A DNA stretch of 61,217 nt from Oceanococcus sp041619555 (lineage in GTDB: Bacteria; Pseudomonadota; Gammaproteobacteria; Nevskiales; Oceanococcaceae), in contig JBFKDQ010000020.1 in the NCBI GenBank assembly GCA_041619555.1, forward strand, positions 1 through 61,217. Direction: 5' to 3'. A program made the translations under genes and the position numbers. How positions within the stretch are numbered: the first letter of the stretch is position 1; every line of letters starts with the position of its first letter. Positions 25,918 through 34,872 of the stretch are shown here, in pieces. The notes under the pieces were generated by a model. That model had not been told where the DNA came from, did no database searches, and saw only the letters and a list, made by a program, of their open reading frames with translations.

Positions 25918-27068
25918 TGGCCACACTGCCGCTGTCCGTTTACCTGCATCTGCCCTGGTGTGTCCGCAAATGTCCGTATTGCGACTTCAACAGCCACGCA
26001 GGACAGCCGGAAGAAGACCGCTACGTCGAGGCACTGCTGCGTGACATCGATTTCGAATTGCAGTCAGAAAGGCGCTGGCCGGAGATCCGTTCCATCTTCA
26101 TTGGTGGCGGCACCCCGAGTCTGTTCAGCGACCGTGCGATCGGCCGGGTGCTCGAATATCTGGCCCAACACCTGCATTTCCATCGCGACGTCGAAATCAC
26201 CATCGAGGCCAACCCGGGCACGGTGGATGCGGCCCATTTCAGGGGCTACCGGCAGATCGGCATCAACCGTCTGTCCATCGGGGTGCAAAGTTTTGATGCG
26301 CAGATGCTCGCCAGGCTCGGCCGCATCCATGATGGCGAGGCCGCCCGCAATGCGCTGACCGAGGGGCGCAAGGCCGGCTTCGACAACATCAATCTCGACA
26401 TCATGCACGGCCTTCCGGGCCAGTCCGCCGCCCAAGCCCTCGCCGACTTGCAGACCGCCGTGGAGCTGGCCCCCGAACACCTCTCCTGGTATCAGCTGAC
26501 GATCGAGCCCGGCACCGCATTCGGACAGAACCCGCCGCAACTGCCCGACCATGACCTGTGCGCCGAAATCGAGGAGCGCGGATTTCACAAGCTCGCCGCT
26601 GCGGGCTTCCGCCACTACGAGGTTTCCGCATTTGCCCAGATCGGCCGACGCAGCCGGCACAACCTGAATTACTGGCGCTTTGGCGACTATCTGGGCCTGG
26701 GCGCCGGCGCCCATGGCAAGCTGACCCTGGCGACCGGGGTGCGTCGTCGGGCGCGCCTGCGCTCGCCGCAGCGCTACATGCAGGCAGCCGGTTCCGCCGC
26801 AGCGCTGGCCAGCGAATCGTTTCCCTCGCCCCAGGACCTGGTCAGCGAATTCGCCCTCAATACCCTGCGCATCCGGGACGCCTTCAGCAAGACCCGATTC
26901 GAGGCGCGTACCGGGCTGAATTTTGCGGATCTGGCGCCGGCGCTCGATGAAGCCCAGGCCCTGGGACTCGCCCGCCTGCGCGCCAACACCTTGCAGCCCA
27001 CCGCACTGGGGCGACGTCACCTGAACCGCCTGCTGGAATGCTTTGCCGAAATCCGTGCATTTCAGTAG
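25917..27068 (+). CDS. hemW: Radical SAM family haem chaperone HemW
   Basis: This 383-residue HemN-like radical SAM protein carries the iron-sulfur motif C-x3-C-x2-C in LPWCVRKCPYCDF (Cys16, 20, 23). FIGGGTPSLFS, EANPGTVD, INRLSIGVQSFD and INLDIMHGLPGQS are the other conserved segments. The length and the missing fourth N-terminal cysteine group place it with HemW, which binds and hands on haem, rather than with coproporphyrinogen dehydrogenase HemN. It is coupled to rdgB by a TGATG overlap. Confidence 0.93.
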   Translation: MATLPLSVYLHLPWCVRKCPYCDFNSHAGQPEEDRYVEALLRDIDFELQSERRWPEIRSIFIGGGTPSLFSDRAIGRVLEYLAQHLHFHRDVEITIEANPGTVDAAHFRGYRQIGINRLSIGVQSFDAQMLARLGRIHDGEAARNALTEGRKAGFDNINLDIMHGLPGQSAAQALADLQTAVELAPEHLSWYQLTIEPGTAFGQNPPQLPDHDLCAEIEERGFHKLAAAGFRHYEVSAFAQIGRRSRHNLNYWRFGDYLGLGAGAHGKLTLATGVRRRARLRSPQRYMQAAGSAAALASESFPSPQDLVSEFALNTLRIRDAFSKTRFEARTGLNFADLAPALDEAQALGLARLRANTLQPTALGRRHLNRLLECFAEIRAFQ

Positions 27069-27071
27069 ACT
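27043..27071 (+). promoter_or_regulatory. Candidate sigma-70 promoter for rpmE
   Basis: TTGCCG (27043-27048) and TAGACT (27066-27071) are separated by 17 bases and lie at the end of hemW, 38 bases before rpmE. The match is moderate, but the spacing is ideal and rpmE is usually separately transcribed. Confidence 0.4.
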
Positions 27072-27108
27072 ACGCGACCTTTTTCGTGTTGCCGCCTGGG
27101 CAAGAGCT

Positions 27109-27309
27109 ATGAAACCCGATATTCATCCAAAATATTCCGCCATGAAGGTCACCTGCAGCTGTGGCAATGCCTTTGAAACGCGGTCGACGCTGGGCGAAGA
27201 CCTGCAGATCGAAGTCTGCTCACAGTGCCACCCCTTCTTCACCGGAAAGCAGAAAGTGCTGGATACCGGTGGCCGCGTGTCCAAGTTCCGCGAACGCTAC
27301 GGCTCCTAA
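27109..27309 (+). CDS. rpmE: 50S ribosomal protein L31
   Basis: This 66-residue protein begins M-K-P-D-I-H-P-K-Y, the standard L31 start, and carries four cysteines (V-T-C-S-C-G and V-C-S-Q-C). It is therefore the zinc-binding C+ form. The FFTGKQKVLDTGGRVSKFRERYG ending is characteristic. The open frame extends 22 codons upstream, but only ATG 27109 fits the family. L31 sits at the intersubunit bridge of the ribosome. Confidence 0.96.
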   Translation: MKPDIHPKYSAMKVTCSCGNAFETRSTLGEDLQIEVCSQCHPFFTGKQKVLDTGGRVSKFRERYGS

Positions 27310-27358
27310 GTTTGGTTGCCGCGATCGGGCGCATGATCATGTCGAAGGGCGATCAAGA

Positions 27359-28603
27359 ATGACCGAAAACCCCCGAAAGCAACAAGCGCTCGACTACCAC
27401 GAGAAGCCCAGGCCGGGCAAGCTCGCGATCGCGGTCACCAAACCGTTTACCACACCTTCGGAACTGGCCCTGGCGTATACGCCGGGGGTGGCGGAGCCGG
27501 TGCGCGCCATCATGGACGACCCGGCCAATGCCTATCGCTACACCTCGAAGGGGAATCTGGTCGCCGTCATCAGTGACGGCACGGCAGTGCTCGGCCTCGG
27601 CAAGGCCGGCGCGCTGGCGTCCAAACCGGTGATGGAAGGCAAGGCGGTCCTGTTCAAGAAATTTGCCGATGTCGATGTGTTCGACATCGAGGTCGATACC
27701 TGCACGCCGCAGGAATTCATCGATACCGTGGCCAGAATCGGCATCACGTTCGGTGGCATCAACCTGGAAGACATCGCCGCACCGCACTGCTTCACCATTG
27801 AGAAGGCGCTGCAGGAACGCCTGGACATTCCTGTTTTCCACGATGACCAGCACGGCACCGCCATCATCGTGGCCGCCGGCCTGCTCAATGCCCTGGAACT
27901 GCAGGGCAAACAGATCGAGGAGGCGCGCATTGTCTGCCTTGGCGCCGGCGCGGCAGGCATTGCCTCGCTGCGACTGTGTCATGCCCTGGGGGCAAAGCGC
28001 GAGCACATCAGCGTGGTTGACCGTGCCGGCGTGATTTATGCCGACCGGGAGAATCTGCCCGACTACAAGGCCGAATTCGCCAGACAACAGGACGGCCCCC
28101 GCACGCTGACCGAAGCCATGCGCGGCGCCGACGTCTTCATCGGCGTGTCCGGCCCCGGATTGGTGGACGCGGACATGATCCGCAGCATGGCGGAGCGCCC
28201 GGTGGTCTTCGCCCTGTCCAACCCCACACCTGAAATCCTGCCGGAAGTCGCCAATGCCGTCCGCGATGACCTGATCATGGCGACCGGTCGCAGCGATTAT
28301 CCCAACCAGGTCAACAATGTCCTGGGCTTTCCCTACATCTTCCGTGGCGCCCTGGATGTCCGTGCTTCAAGCATCAACCAGGCGATGCATCTGGCCGCGG
28401 TCGAAGCGCTGCGCAGCCTGGCCCACGAACCGGTTCCCTCCACGGTGCTCGATGCCTATGGCCGGGATGCCTGGGCTTTCGGCGCGGACTATATAATTCC
28501 CACGCCACTCGATCCGCGGCTGATCGACGTGGTGCCCCAGGCGGTCGCTCGTGCGGCGGTCGACTCGGGCGTAGCCCGTGCACCCTATCCAACACACTAC
28601 TAA
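27359..28603 (+). CDS. maeB: Malic enzyme, short form without phosphotransacetylase domain
   Basis: This 414-residue oxidative malate decarboxylase makes pyruvate and reduced nicotinamide nucleotide. It shows YTPGVAEPVRAI, the active-site stretch GKAVLFKKFADVDVFDIE, DDQHGTAIIVAAGL and the nucleotide-binding CLGAGAAGIAS. The FALSNPTPEI and ATGRSDYPNQVNNVLGFPYIFRGALDVRA segments follow. The C-terminal phosphotransacetylase-like domain of long MaeB (about 760 residues) is missing, which is common for short malic enzymes. ATG 27359 is chosen because earlier in-frame codons overlap rpmE. Its position just upstream of gltA and the ponA locus fits known gene order. Confidence 0.92.
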   Translation: MTENPRKQQALDYHEKPRPGKLAIAVTKPFTTPSELALAYTPGVAEPVRAIMDDPANAYRYTSKGNLVAVISDGTAVLGLGKAGALASKPVMEGKAVLFKKFADVDVFDIEVDTCTPQEFIDTVARIGITFGGINLEDIAAPHCFTIEKALQERLDIPVFHDDQHGTAIIVAAGLLNALELQGKQIEEARIVCLGAGAAGIASLRLCHALGAKREHISVVDRAGVIYADRENLPDYKAEFARQQDGPRTLTEAMRGADVFIGVSGPGLVDADMIRSMAERPVVFALSNPTPEILPEVANAVRDDLIMATGRSDYPNQVNNVLGFPYIFRGALDVRASSINQAMHLAAVEALRSLAHEPVPSTVLDAYGRDAWAFGADYIIPTPLDPRLIDVVPQAVARAAVDSGVARAPYPTHY

Positions 28604-28653
28604 TATCTACATCGTTGCGGAGCCATCCGGCCACCGCGAAACCGGAGAAAGTG

Positions 28654-29946
28654 ATGAGCGAGAGCAAATTCATTCTGACGAGTCCTGACGGTCAGACTAC
28701 CGAATTGCCGCAGGTGGAGGGGTCACTGGGCCCGCAGGCTGTGGATGTGCGCGGTCTGTACGGCGCCACCGGACATTTCACCTACGACCCCAGCTTCAAC
28801 TCGACCTGCAGCTGCGATTCCGCCATCACCTACATTGACGGCGCCAAGGGCGTGCTGATGTACCGCGGTTACCCCGTGGATCAACTGGCCAACAAATCCA
28901 GCTTCATCGAGGTCTGCTACCTGCTGCTGTACGGCGAACTGCCGACCGCCACCGAACTCGAGGAGTTCGATCAGGCGATTCGTTATCACACGATGTTCAA
29001 CGAATCGCTGCGCAGCTTCTTCAATGGCTTCCGTTACGACGCCCATCCGATGGCCATGATGGCTGGCGTAGTGGCCTCGCTGTCGGCTTTCTATCACGAC
29101 ACCACGAACATCAACGACCCGGATCATCGCAAGATCTTCTCCCGGCGCATGATCGCCAAGATTCCGACTATTGCAGCGGCGGCCTACAAGCGCTCGGTTG
29201 GCCAGCCCTTCATGTACCCGCAGAACAATCTGGACTACTGCAGCAACTTGCTGCACATGCTGTTCGCGGTTCCGGCGGAAAACTACGAGGTCGATCCGGT
29301 GGCCGCCAAAGCGCTGGACGTGCTGTTTATCCTGCACGCGGACCATGAACAGAACGCATCCACCTCCACCGTGCGCCTTGCCGGCTCCACCGGCTGCAAT
29401 CCGTATGCGGCCATTGCCGCCGGGATCACCGCGCTCTGGGGGCCGGCCCATGGCGGCGCCAACGAGGCGGTGCTGCGCATGCTGGACCAGATCGGCACCA
29501 TCGACAATGCCGACAAGTTCATCGCCAAGGCGAAGGACAAGAACGATCCCTTCCGGCTGATGGGTTTCGGTCATCGCGTGTACAAGAATTTCGACCCACG
29601 GGCGACGATCATCCGCGAGCATTGCCACAAGGTCCTGGCCCATCTCGGCATGGAGAACGATCCGAAATTCGAACTGGCCATGAAACTGGAGCAGGTCGCC
29701 CTGGAAGATGACTACTTCAAGGAAAAGAAACTCTATCCCAACGTGGATTTCTATTCCGGCATCATCTACAAGGCGCTGGGCATTCCGGTCAGCATGATGA
29801 CCCCGATGTTCGCCATCGCCCGCACCGTGGGCTGGGCCGCCCACTGGCAGGAAATGACCGCCGACCCGAGCAACCGCATCGGCCGTCCGCGTCAGATCTA
29901 CAAGGGCAGCCCGCTGCGGGACTACGTCGACATCACCGCACGCTGA
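28654..29946 (+). CDS. gltA: Citrate synthase (type II)
   Basis: This 430-residue enzyme condenses oxaloacetate and acetyl-CoA as the first step of the TCA cycle. The catalytic histidines and aspartate lie in LHADHEQNASTSTVRLAGSTG, GPAHGGANEAVLRML and FGHRVYKNFDPRA. The N-terminal SCDSAITYIDGAKGVLMYRGYPV is typical of the hexameric, NADH-sensitive gram-negative type. GGAG precedes ATG 28654 by seven bases; an in-frame TTG at 28615 is less likely. A clear terminator follows at 29970. Confidence 0.97.
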   Translation: MSESKFILTSPDGQTTELPQVEGSLGPQAVDVRGLYGATGHFTYDPSFNSTCSCDSAITYIDGAKGVLMYRGYPVDQLANKSSFIEVCYLLLYGELPTATELEEFDQAIRYHTMFNESLRSFFNGFRYDAHPMAMMAGVVASLSAFYHDTTNINDPDHRKIFSRRMIAKIPTIAAAAYKRSVGQPFMYPQNNLDYCSNLLHMLFAVPAENYEVDPVAAKALDVLFILHADHEQNASTSTVRLAGSTGCNPYAAIAAGITALWGPAHGGANEAVLRMLDQIGTIDNADKFIAKAKDKNDPFRLMGFGHRVYKNFDPRATIIREHCHKVLAHLGMENDPKFELAMKLEQVALEDDYFKEKKLYPNVDFYSGIIYKALGIPVSMMTPMFAIARTVGWAAHWQEMTADPSNRIGRPRQIYKGSPLRDYVDITAR

Positions 29947-29969
29947 AGACCGGCCCAGCCGGACCAGAG

Positions 29970-30003
29970 ACGTACAGCTCCGGATGGGGCTGTACGTTTT
30001 TTT
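29970..30003 (+). terminator. Rho-independent terminator of gltA
   Basis: ACGTACAGCTCC and GGGGCTGTACGT form a stem of about 11 pairs with a short loop, followed by a run of seven T. It begins 24 bases after the gltA stop. Confidence 0.88.
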
Positions 30004-30040
30004 ATGCCCGCGATGCGCGACCGGATGGCCGCGCTAGAGT

Positions 30041-30622
30041 TCAGACGCAGTTCGCCTCGAGTTCCTTCAGACTCCAGCGCCGCATCGGCCGGCCGTCAAT
30101 CGGCGACAATGGCGACCAGCGCAAGTCCTGCTCGGCAAAAATCGCAATCTCGATGTCAATGTCGCCGGCGACAAAGACGCAGGTGGGTCGTCGCACTTCC
30201 TGCCCGCCCGGATGACGGAAGCGACGCTCCGAGGTATCAAAAGGGATATTTCGGTCTGCCAGATGGAAATCCAGCGCCTCGTCGAAGGGACAGAACACAT
30301 GCAACTGCACCGGGCTGCGAACCGTGGCAAGCCCGTTCACGACCGCACCCACCGCGCGCGGATGAAAGACGGAACACAAGATCATCGCCTGCACCGCCGC
30401 CTGCCGCAGGTTCCGCAGGCGCTCGAGCCAATCCTCTGCCTGAAACCGCTGCAGATACTCGCGCAGGCAATCCGCGACCTCCAGGTTGGTCGGCAGGAGC
30501 CGACCCTGGCCAGGCCAGATTTCCAGCGCCTTGGTCTTGGCCAAGGCATAGTCCGCGATGCCCTGCTCGGCCATCAACCGGGCCGCCTCGCAGGCCACCT
30601 CGCTGCGTCCGGGCACGGTCAT
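30041..30622 (-). CDS. Conserved protein of unknown function coupled to ponA
   Basis: This 193-residue soluble protein has no signal or membrane segment. Recognisable stretches are QGIADYALAKTKALEIWPGQGRLLPTNLEVADCLREYL and, near the end, CVFVAGDIDIEIAIFAEQDLRWSPLSPIDGRPM. I have seen this type of protein beside unrelated genes in other gammaproteobacteria, usually annotated as hypothetical. The D-I-D-I-E-I pattern on a strand recalls metal-binding nucleotidyltransferases, but that is a guess. Its ATG overlaps the ponA stop (TGATG), so it is translated with penicillin-binding protein 1A. Confidence 0.75.
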   Translation of the reverse strand: MTVPGRSEVACEAARLMAEQGIADYALAKTKALEIWPGQGRLLPTNLEVADCLREYLQRFQAEDWLERLRNLRQAAVQAMILCSVFHPRAVGAVVNGLATVRSPVQLHVFCPFDEALDFHLADRNIPFDTSERRFRHPGGQEVRRPTCVFVAGDIDIEIAIFAEQDLRWSPLSPIDGRPMRRWSLKELEANCV

Positions 30623-33057
30623 CAGAAAATATCCTCGATCAGATCGCCCTGCTGATCGGCTGACTGGCCGGTTTCAGGCTGGAAGGAGTCACCGGCACTT
30701 TCGACACCGGCCGGATCCATCTCCGGCAGTTGCCCCTCGAGAAAGATCTCGAAACGGGCGCCGGGAAGGCCGAATGCGGCCAGACGTCCGGTCTTCGGAT
30801 TGATCCTGGCACTCACCACCCCGTCAGCCTGCGGCAGGCTGCGCGACGGCATGCCCTTGAGGGCGTGCTGCATGTAACTCATCCACATCGGCAAGGCAGC
30901 CCGTCCGCCGGTCTCTTTCGCGCCCAACGGGCTGATGTCGTCGAAGCCCACCCAGGCCACGGCAACCTCCGCGGCATTGAATCCGCAGAACCAGGCATCT
31001 CTCTGATCGTTCGTGGTGCCGGTCTTGCCGGCCAGATCATCGCGCCCCAGGGCGCGCGCGCGCACCCCAGTGCCACGGCGGATCACATCTTTCATCATGT
31101 CGTTGATGATGTAGGCGTTGGCCGGACTGATGACCTGTGACGCCAGCGGCGGCGCTGCCCCGGCTTCAGCAGCGCCCTCGGCGGCCTGAGAGCCGGCATC
31201 ACCCGGCAGCACCTGACGCGCGCGCAGGCAGCTTTCGGCACAGACCGTGGCCGGACTGGCCTGGTAGAGGATGTCGTCCTGCGAACTGCGAATCTGCTCG
31301 ATCAGATAGGCGGAAACCCGATATCCCCCGTTGGCGATCACGGCGAAGGCCTCGGCCATCTCCAGCGGACTGAATACGCCGGTCCCCAGGGACATCGACA
31401 GATCTCGTGGCACCCGGGAGCGCTCGAAACCGAAGCGGGTGACATAGTCACGCGCGGCATCGACCCCGATGCTGTCCAGCACGCGAATCGCAACCAGATT
31501 GCGCGACTTGGCCAGCCCCTCCCGCAGCGGCGTCGGACCGTAGAAGCGGCCGCTGTAATTCTGTGGACGCCAGGCCCCACCGAGCGCCGGATCATGAAAC
31601 ACGACCGGCGCATCGTTGATGATGCTCGCCGGGGTAAACCCGTGTTCCAGCGCCGCCGAATAGATGAAAGGCTTGAATGACGAACCCGGCTGCCGCCGCG
31701 CCTGCATCGCCCGATTGAACTTGCTGGCGAAATAGTCGAACCCCCCGACCAGAGCCTGAACCGAACCGTTGCTGGGGTTGATCGCGACCAGGGCCCCCTG
31801 CACTGCCGGCACCTGGGCCAATTCCCAGGCCGGCGCATCCGCCAGCGCCCGCAGGCGGACCAAATTCCCAGGCTTCAGTTGCGTGCCCAGATCGGGCCAG
31901 GGCTGTGCGGCGAGGGACAGAACCTGGAATCCTGGGCCGGTGGCATACACCAAGAGCTCATCGGCCTGCTGGCCGAGCACGATTGCCGGCAGCAAGCCAC
32001 CGACCAGATCATGTTCTTCCAGCAGGGGATCGAGCAAGGCGGGCAAATCCTTTCGCTCCATCAAGGCGAACTCTTTGCCGAGTTCGTCATAGCTCAGCTC
32101 GGCGCCGCGAAATTCATGTCTGCGGTCATAGCTGAGCAGATTTCCCCGCAGGGCGCTGACGGCGGCGCGCTGCTTCTCGGCAACAATCGTGGTCCGCACG
32201 ATCATGCCGCTGGTGTACGCCTCCAGGCCGTACTGATTGATCACCCTGGCCCGCGCGTACTCCGCCACGTAGTTGGCCTCAAGGTCGATGACTCCGCGCC
32301 GCAAGCGGGCGCTGATCGGCTCAGCCTTCGCCGCCTCCAGCTCCGGCGTCGAGATGTAGTCCAGTTCATGCATCCGGCGCAGCACATAGTTGCGGCGGAG
32401 CAAGGCACGCTGCGGCCCGGAAATGGGGTTGTAGCGCGAAGGCGCCTTGGGCAGGCCCGCGATCATGGCCAACTGCGCCAGACTCAGCTCGCTGAGCTCG
32501 GCGTCATAATACACCTTGGCAGCAGCACCGATGCCGTAGGCCCGGTGGCCAAGAAAGATCTTGTTCAGGTAGAAGGTCAGGATTTCTTCCTTGCTGAGCT
32601 GGCGCTCCATGTCCAGCGCCAGCAGGATCTCCTTGAATTTACGGATATAGCTTTTTTCCGAGCTGAGAAAGAAATTCCGCGCCAACTGCATCGTAATCGT
32701 GCTGCCGCCCTGCGCCTTTTCGCCGGTCAGCAGCAGCACCCAGACGGCGCGCAGCAGGCCCTGATAGTCCACACCGGGATGTTCGAAAAACCGATCATCT
32801 TCCGCAGCCAGGAAGGCCTGCACGAGGGCTTTCGGAATTTCCTCATAGGCGAGTGGCTCCCGTCGTTCGGCCCCGTATTCGCCCAGCAGCACGTCATCGG
32901 CCGAATAAATCCGCAGGGGAACCTGCAACTGCAGATCACGCAAACCCTGCGTCGAAGGCAGGCTCTGCGAGAAATGCCACACGAGCATGCTCAGTCCGAC
33001 GCCTCCGGCCAGAGCGCCCAGCACGGCAAGAGCCAAAAAAACTTTGAATACACGCAT
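30622..33057 (-). CDS. ponA: Penicillin-binding protein 1A (bifunctional transglycosylase/transpeptidase)
   Basis: This 811-residue inner-membrane enzyme polymerises and cross-links peptidoglycan. It has an N-terminal membrane anchor (VFLALAVLGALAGGVGLSMLVW). The GT51 domain carries the catalytic Glu in FLAAEDDRFFEHPG plus GGSTITMQLARNFF and KEEILTFYLNKIFLG. An OB-like linker follows, then the transpeptidase domain with S-x-x-K (GSSFKPF), the S-x-N region (KSRNLVA) and the KTGTTN box. An acidic, proline-poor tail closes the protein. The ATG at 33057 is chosen over an in-frame TTG at 33072. It is divergent from pilM with 169 bases between, as in Pseudomonas. Confidence 0.96.
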   Translation of the reverse strand: MRVFKVFLALAVLGALAGGVGLSMLVWHFSQSLPSTQGLRDLQLQVPLRIYSADDVLLGEYGAERREPLAYEEIPKALVQAFLAAEDDRFFEHPGVDYQGLLRAVWVLLLTGEKAQGGSTITMQLARNFFLSSEKSYIRKFKEILLALDMERQLSKEEILTFYLNKIFLGHRAYGIGAAAKVYYDAELSELSLAQLAMIAGLPKAPSRYNPISGPQRALLRRNYVLRRMHELDYISTPELEAAKAEPISARLRRGVIDLEANYVAEYARARVINQYGLEAYTSGMIVRTTIVAEKQRAAVSALRGNLLSYDRRHEFRGAELSYDELGKEFALMERKDLPALLDPLLEEHDLVGGLLPAIVLGQQADELLVYATGPGFQVLSLAAQPWPDLGTQLKPGNLVRLRALADAPAWELAQVPAVQGALVAINPSNGSVQALVGGFDYFASKFNRAMQARRQPGSSFKPFIYSAALEHGFTPASIINDAPVVFHDPALGGAWRPQNYSGRFYGPTPLREGLAKSRNLVAIRVLDSIGVDAARDYVTRFGFERSRVPRDLSMSLGTGVFSPLEMAEAFAVIANGGYRVSAYLIEQIRSSQDDILYQASPATVCAESCLRARQVLPGDAGSQAAEGAAEAGAAPPLASQVISPANAYIINDMMKDVIRRGTGVRARALGRDDLAGKTGTTNDQRDAWFCGFNAAEVAVAWVGFDDISPLGAKETGGRAALPMWMSYMQHALKGMPSRSLPQADGVVSARINPKTGRLAAFGLPGARFEIFLEGQLPEMDPAGVESAGDSFQPETGQSADQQGDLIEDIF

Positions 33058-33144
33058 GCAAAATTCACACAAAACGGGGGGCAGGAAAGTGGAATCGTCT
33101 CATCCGCGGAAGAATCTGCAAAATTTTTTCCAGCAACGCCGATG

Positions 33145-33172
33145 TTGAAAGCTCCGTACTGTGAGATATAGT
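33145..33172 (+). promoter_or_regulatory. Candidate sigma-70 promoter of pilMNOPQ
   Basis: TTGAAA (33145-33150) and TATAGT (33167-33172) are separated by 16 bases and lie 55 bases upstream of pilM, in the gap shared with ponA. The hexamers match the consensus at five of six positions each. Confidence 0.55.
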
Positions 33173-33226
33173 AGCCCGCGAAACCTCTGGAATTGACCAA
33201 CTGCGGAAACAGGGCGGAGACCCAAG

Positions 33227-34303
33227 ATGGGCGGAATAAGCAACCTATTTGCAAGAAGACCCACTCCTCTGCTGGGAGTCGACATCAGTTCGTACAGCGT
33301 GAAGCTGCTCGAGCTGTCCAGGAAGAACGTCAATTTCTGCATTGAATCCTATGCCATCGAGCAGTTGCCGCCCGGTGCCGTGGTCGAACATCAGATCGTC
33401 GAACCCGAAGCCGTAGGCATCGCGCTGACCAAGGCGCTGAAGCGAACCGGCAGCCGTACCCGCAAGGTCGCGATCGCCGTCTCCGGTTCCTCGGTGATTA
33501 CGAAAACGATTCAAATGCCGTCGGACTTGCGGGAGTCCGAAATGGAGGAACAGATCAAACTGGAAGCGGACCAGTATGTTCCGTATCCAATCGACGAGGT
33601 CAACCTGGATTTTCAGGTGATCGGCGAGACGTCCAAGACCGCCGACTCGGTCGACGTCCTGCTCGCGGCCTGTCGCACCGAGACGATCGAGGAACGCATC
33701 GACGTCCTGGAGATGGCCGGACTGGAGGCAGAGATCGTCGACACCGAATCGCAGGCGCTGGAGAATGCCTGCGAACTGCTGTTCCCGCAGATGCCCAATG
33801 CGGGAGAGGCCAACACCTGTGCGGTCGTCGACATCGGTGCCTCGAACACCACGTTCATGGTGTTTCATGATCGCAAGGCGATCTACCGGCGAGAACAGCA
33901 ATTTGGTGGACGCCAGCTCACCGAAGACATCATGCGGCACTACGGGATGTCTCAGGAAGAAGCCAATAATGCGAAAAAACTTGGTGGCCTGCCGGAAGAT
34001 TACGATACCGAAGTCCTGCCCTACTTCATCGACGATCTCACCCAGCAGATCGACCGATCATTGCAGCTGTTCTTCGCCAACTCGCCCAAATTCAACGAAG
34101 TGCAGCAGATCATCCTGTCCGGCGGCACCGCGGCCATTCCAAACCTCGACGAAAGGGTACGGGACAAGATCGGCATTCCAGTTGTCATCGCCAACCCCTT
34201 GCGTAATATGGAAACGGGCCGCAAGTCCCGGCCCAAGCAACTGGAACAGGACGAAACCGCGCTGATTCTGGCGATCGGCCTGGCAATGAGGGCATTTGAC
34301 TGA
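33227..34303 (+). CDS. pilM: Type IV pilus assembly protein PilM
   Basis: This 358-residue actin-like cytoplasmic protein has LLGVDISSYSVKLLELS as the first phosphate loop and AVVDIGASNTTFMVFHD as the second. IILSGGTAAIPNLDERV is the adenosine motif. PilM binds the cytoplasmic tail of PilN (family knowledge) and links the inner-membrane platform to the pilus motor. It is the first gene of the operon and its stop overlaps pilN by TGATG. The length and all ATPase motifs are normal. Confidence 0.97.
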   Translation: MGGISNLFARRPTPLLGVDISSYSVKLLELSRKNVNFCIESYAIEQLPPGAVVEHQIVEPEAVGIALTKALKRTGSRTRKVAIAVSGSSVITKTIQMPSDLRESEMEEQIKLEADQYVPYPIDEVNLDFQVIGETSKTADSVDVLLAACRTETIEERIDVLEMAGLEAEIVDTESQALENACELLFPQMPNAGEANTCAVVDIGASNTTFMVFHDRKAIYRREQQFGGRQLTEDIMRHYGMSQEEANNAKKLGGLPEDYDTEVLPYFIDDLTQQIDRSLQLFFANSPKFNEVQQIILSGGTAAIPNLDERVRDKIGIPVVIANPLRNMETGRKSRPKQLEQDETALILAIGLAMRAFD

Positions 34304-34872
34304 TGATCAAAATCAATCTGCTCGACTGGCGCCAGGCAAGAAGGGAAAGACGCCAGAAGAATTTCATCGCCGCCCTTGCAGGCACAGCGGTACTTGGCCT
34401 CGCCATCGTGTTCGCGATGGTGTCCAAGATCAACGGCGACATCGAGCATCAGCAACAGCGCAATCAGCGGCTCAACGGCGAAATCGCGCAGCTGAACAAG
34501 CAGATCAAGGAAATCGCGGAACTCGAAAAGGTCAAACAGGATCTGCTCGCCCGTATGCGGATCATTGAAGAGCTGCAGCAGAGCCGCACGGAAATCGTGC
34601 ATTTCTTCGATCAGGTCGTGGCCACCACGCCACCGGGCCTGTATCTGACCGAACTCAAACAGCAGGGCACCACTACCGTGGTCAATGGCATGTCCGAGTC
34701 CAATGGCCGGGTATCGACCTACATTCGCAATCTTGATGCATCGGAATGGTTCAGCAATGCACGCCTGATCGTCATCAAGGCGAAAACCGATCAACGCCGG
34801 CGTTACAGCGAGTTTTCGCTCAGCTTCCGGGCGGCGAAAAAGAAAAGCACGAACGAGGACGGCATTGAATGA
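34303..34872 (+). CDS. pilN: Type IV pilus inner-membrane protein PilN
   Basis: This 189-residue bitopic protein has the cytoplasmic N-terminal motif I-N-L-L-D-W-R (residues 3-9) that docks into PilM. One membrane helix (ALAGTAVLGLAIVFAMVS), a coiled coil (about 45-95, rich in Q/E/K) and a periplasmic ferredoxin-like domain follow. PilN pairs with PilO to form the alignment complex. It overlaps both pilM and pilO by four bases. Confidence 0.96.
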   Translation: MIKINLLDWRQARRERRQKNFIAALAGTAVLGLAIVFAMVSKINGDIEHQQQRNQRLNGEIAQLNKQIKEIAELEKVKQDLLARMRIIEELQQSRTEIVHFFDQVVATTPPGLYLTELKQQGTTTVVNGMSESNGRVSTYIRNLDASEWFSNARLIVIKAKTDQRRRYSEFSLSFRAAKKKSTNEDGIE

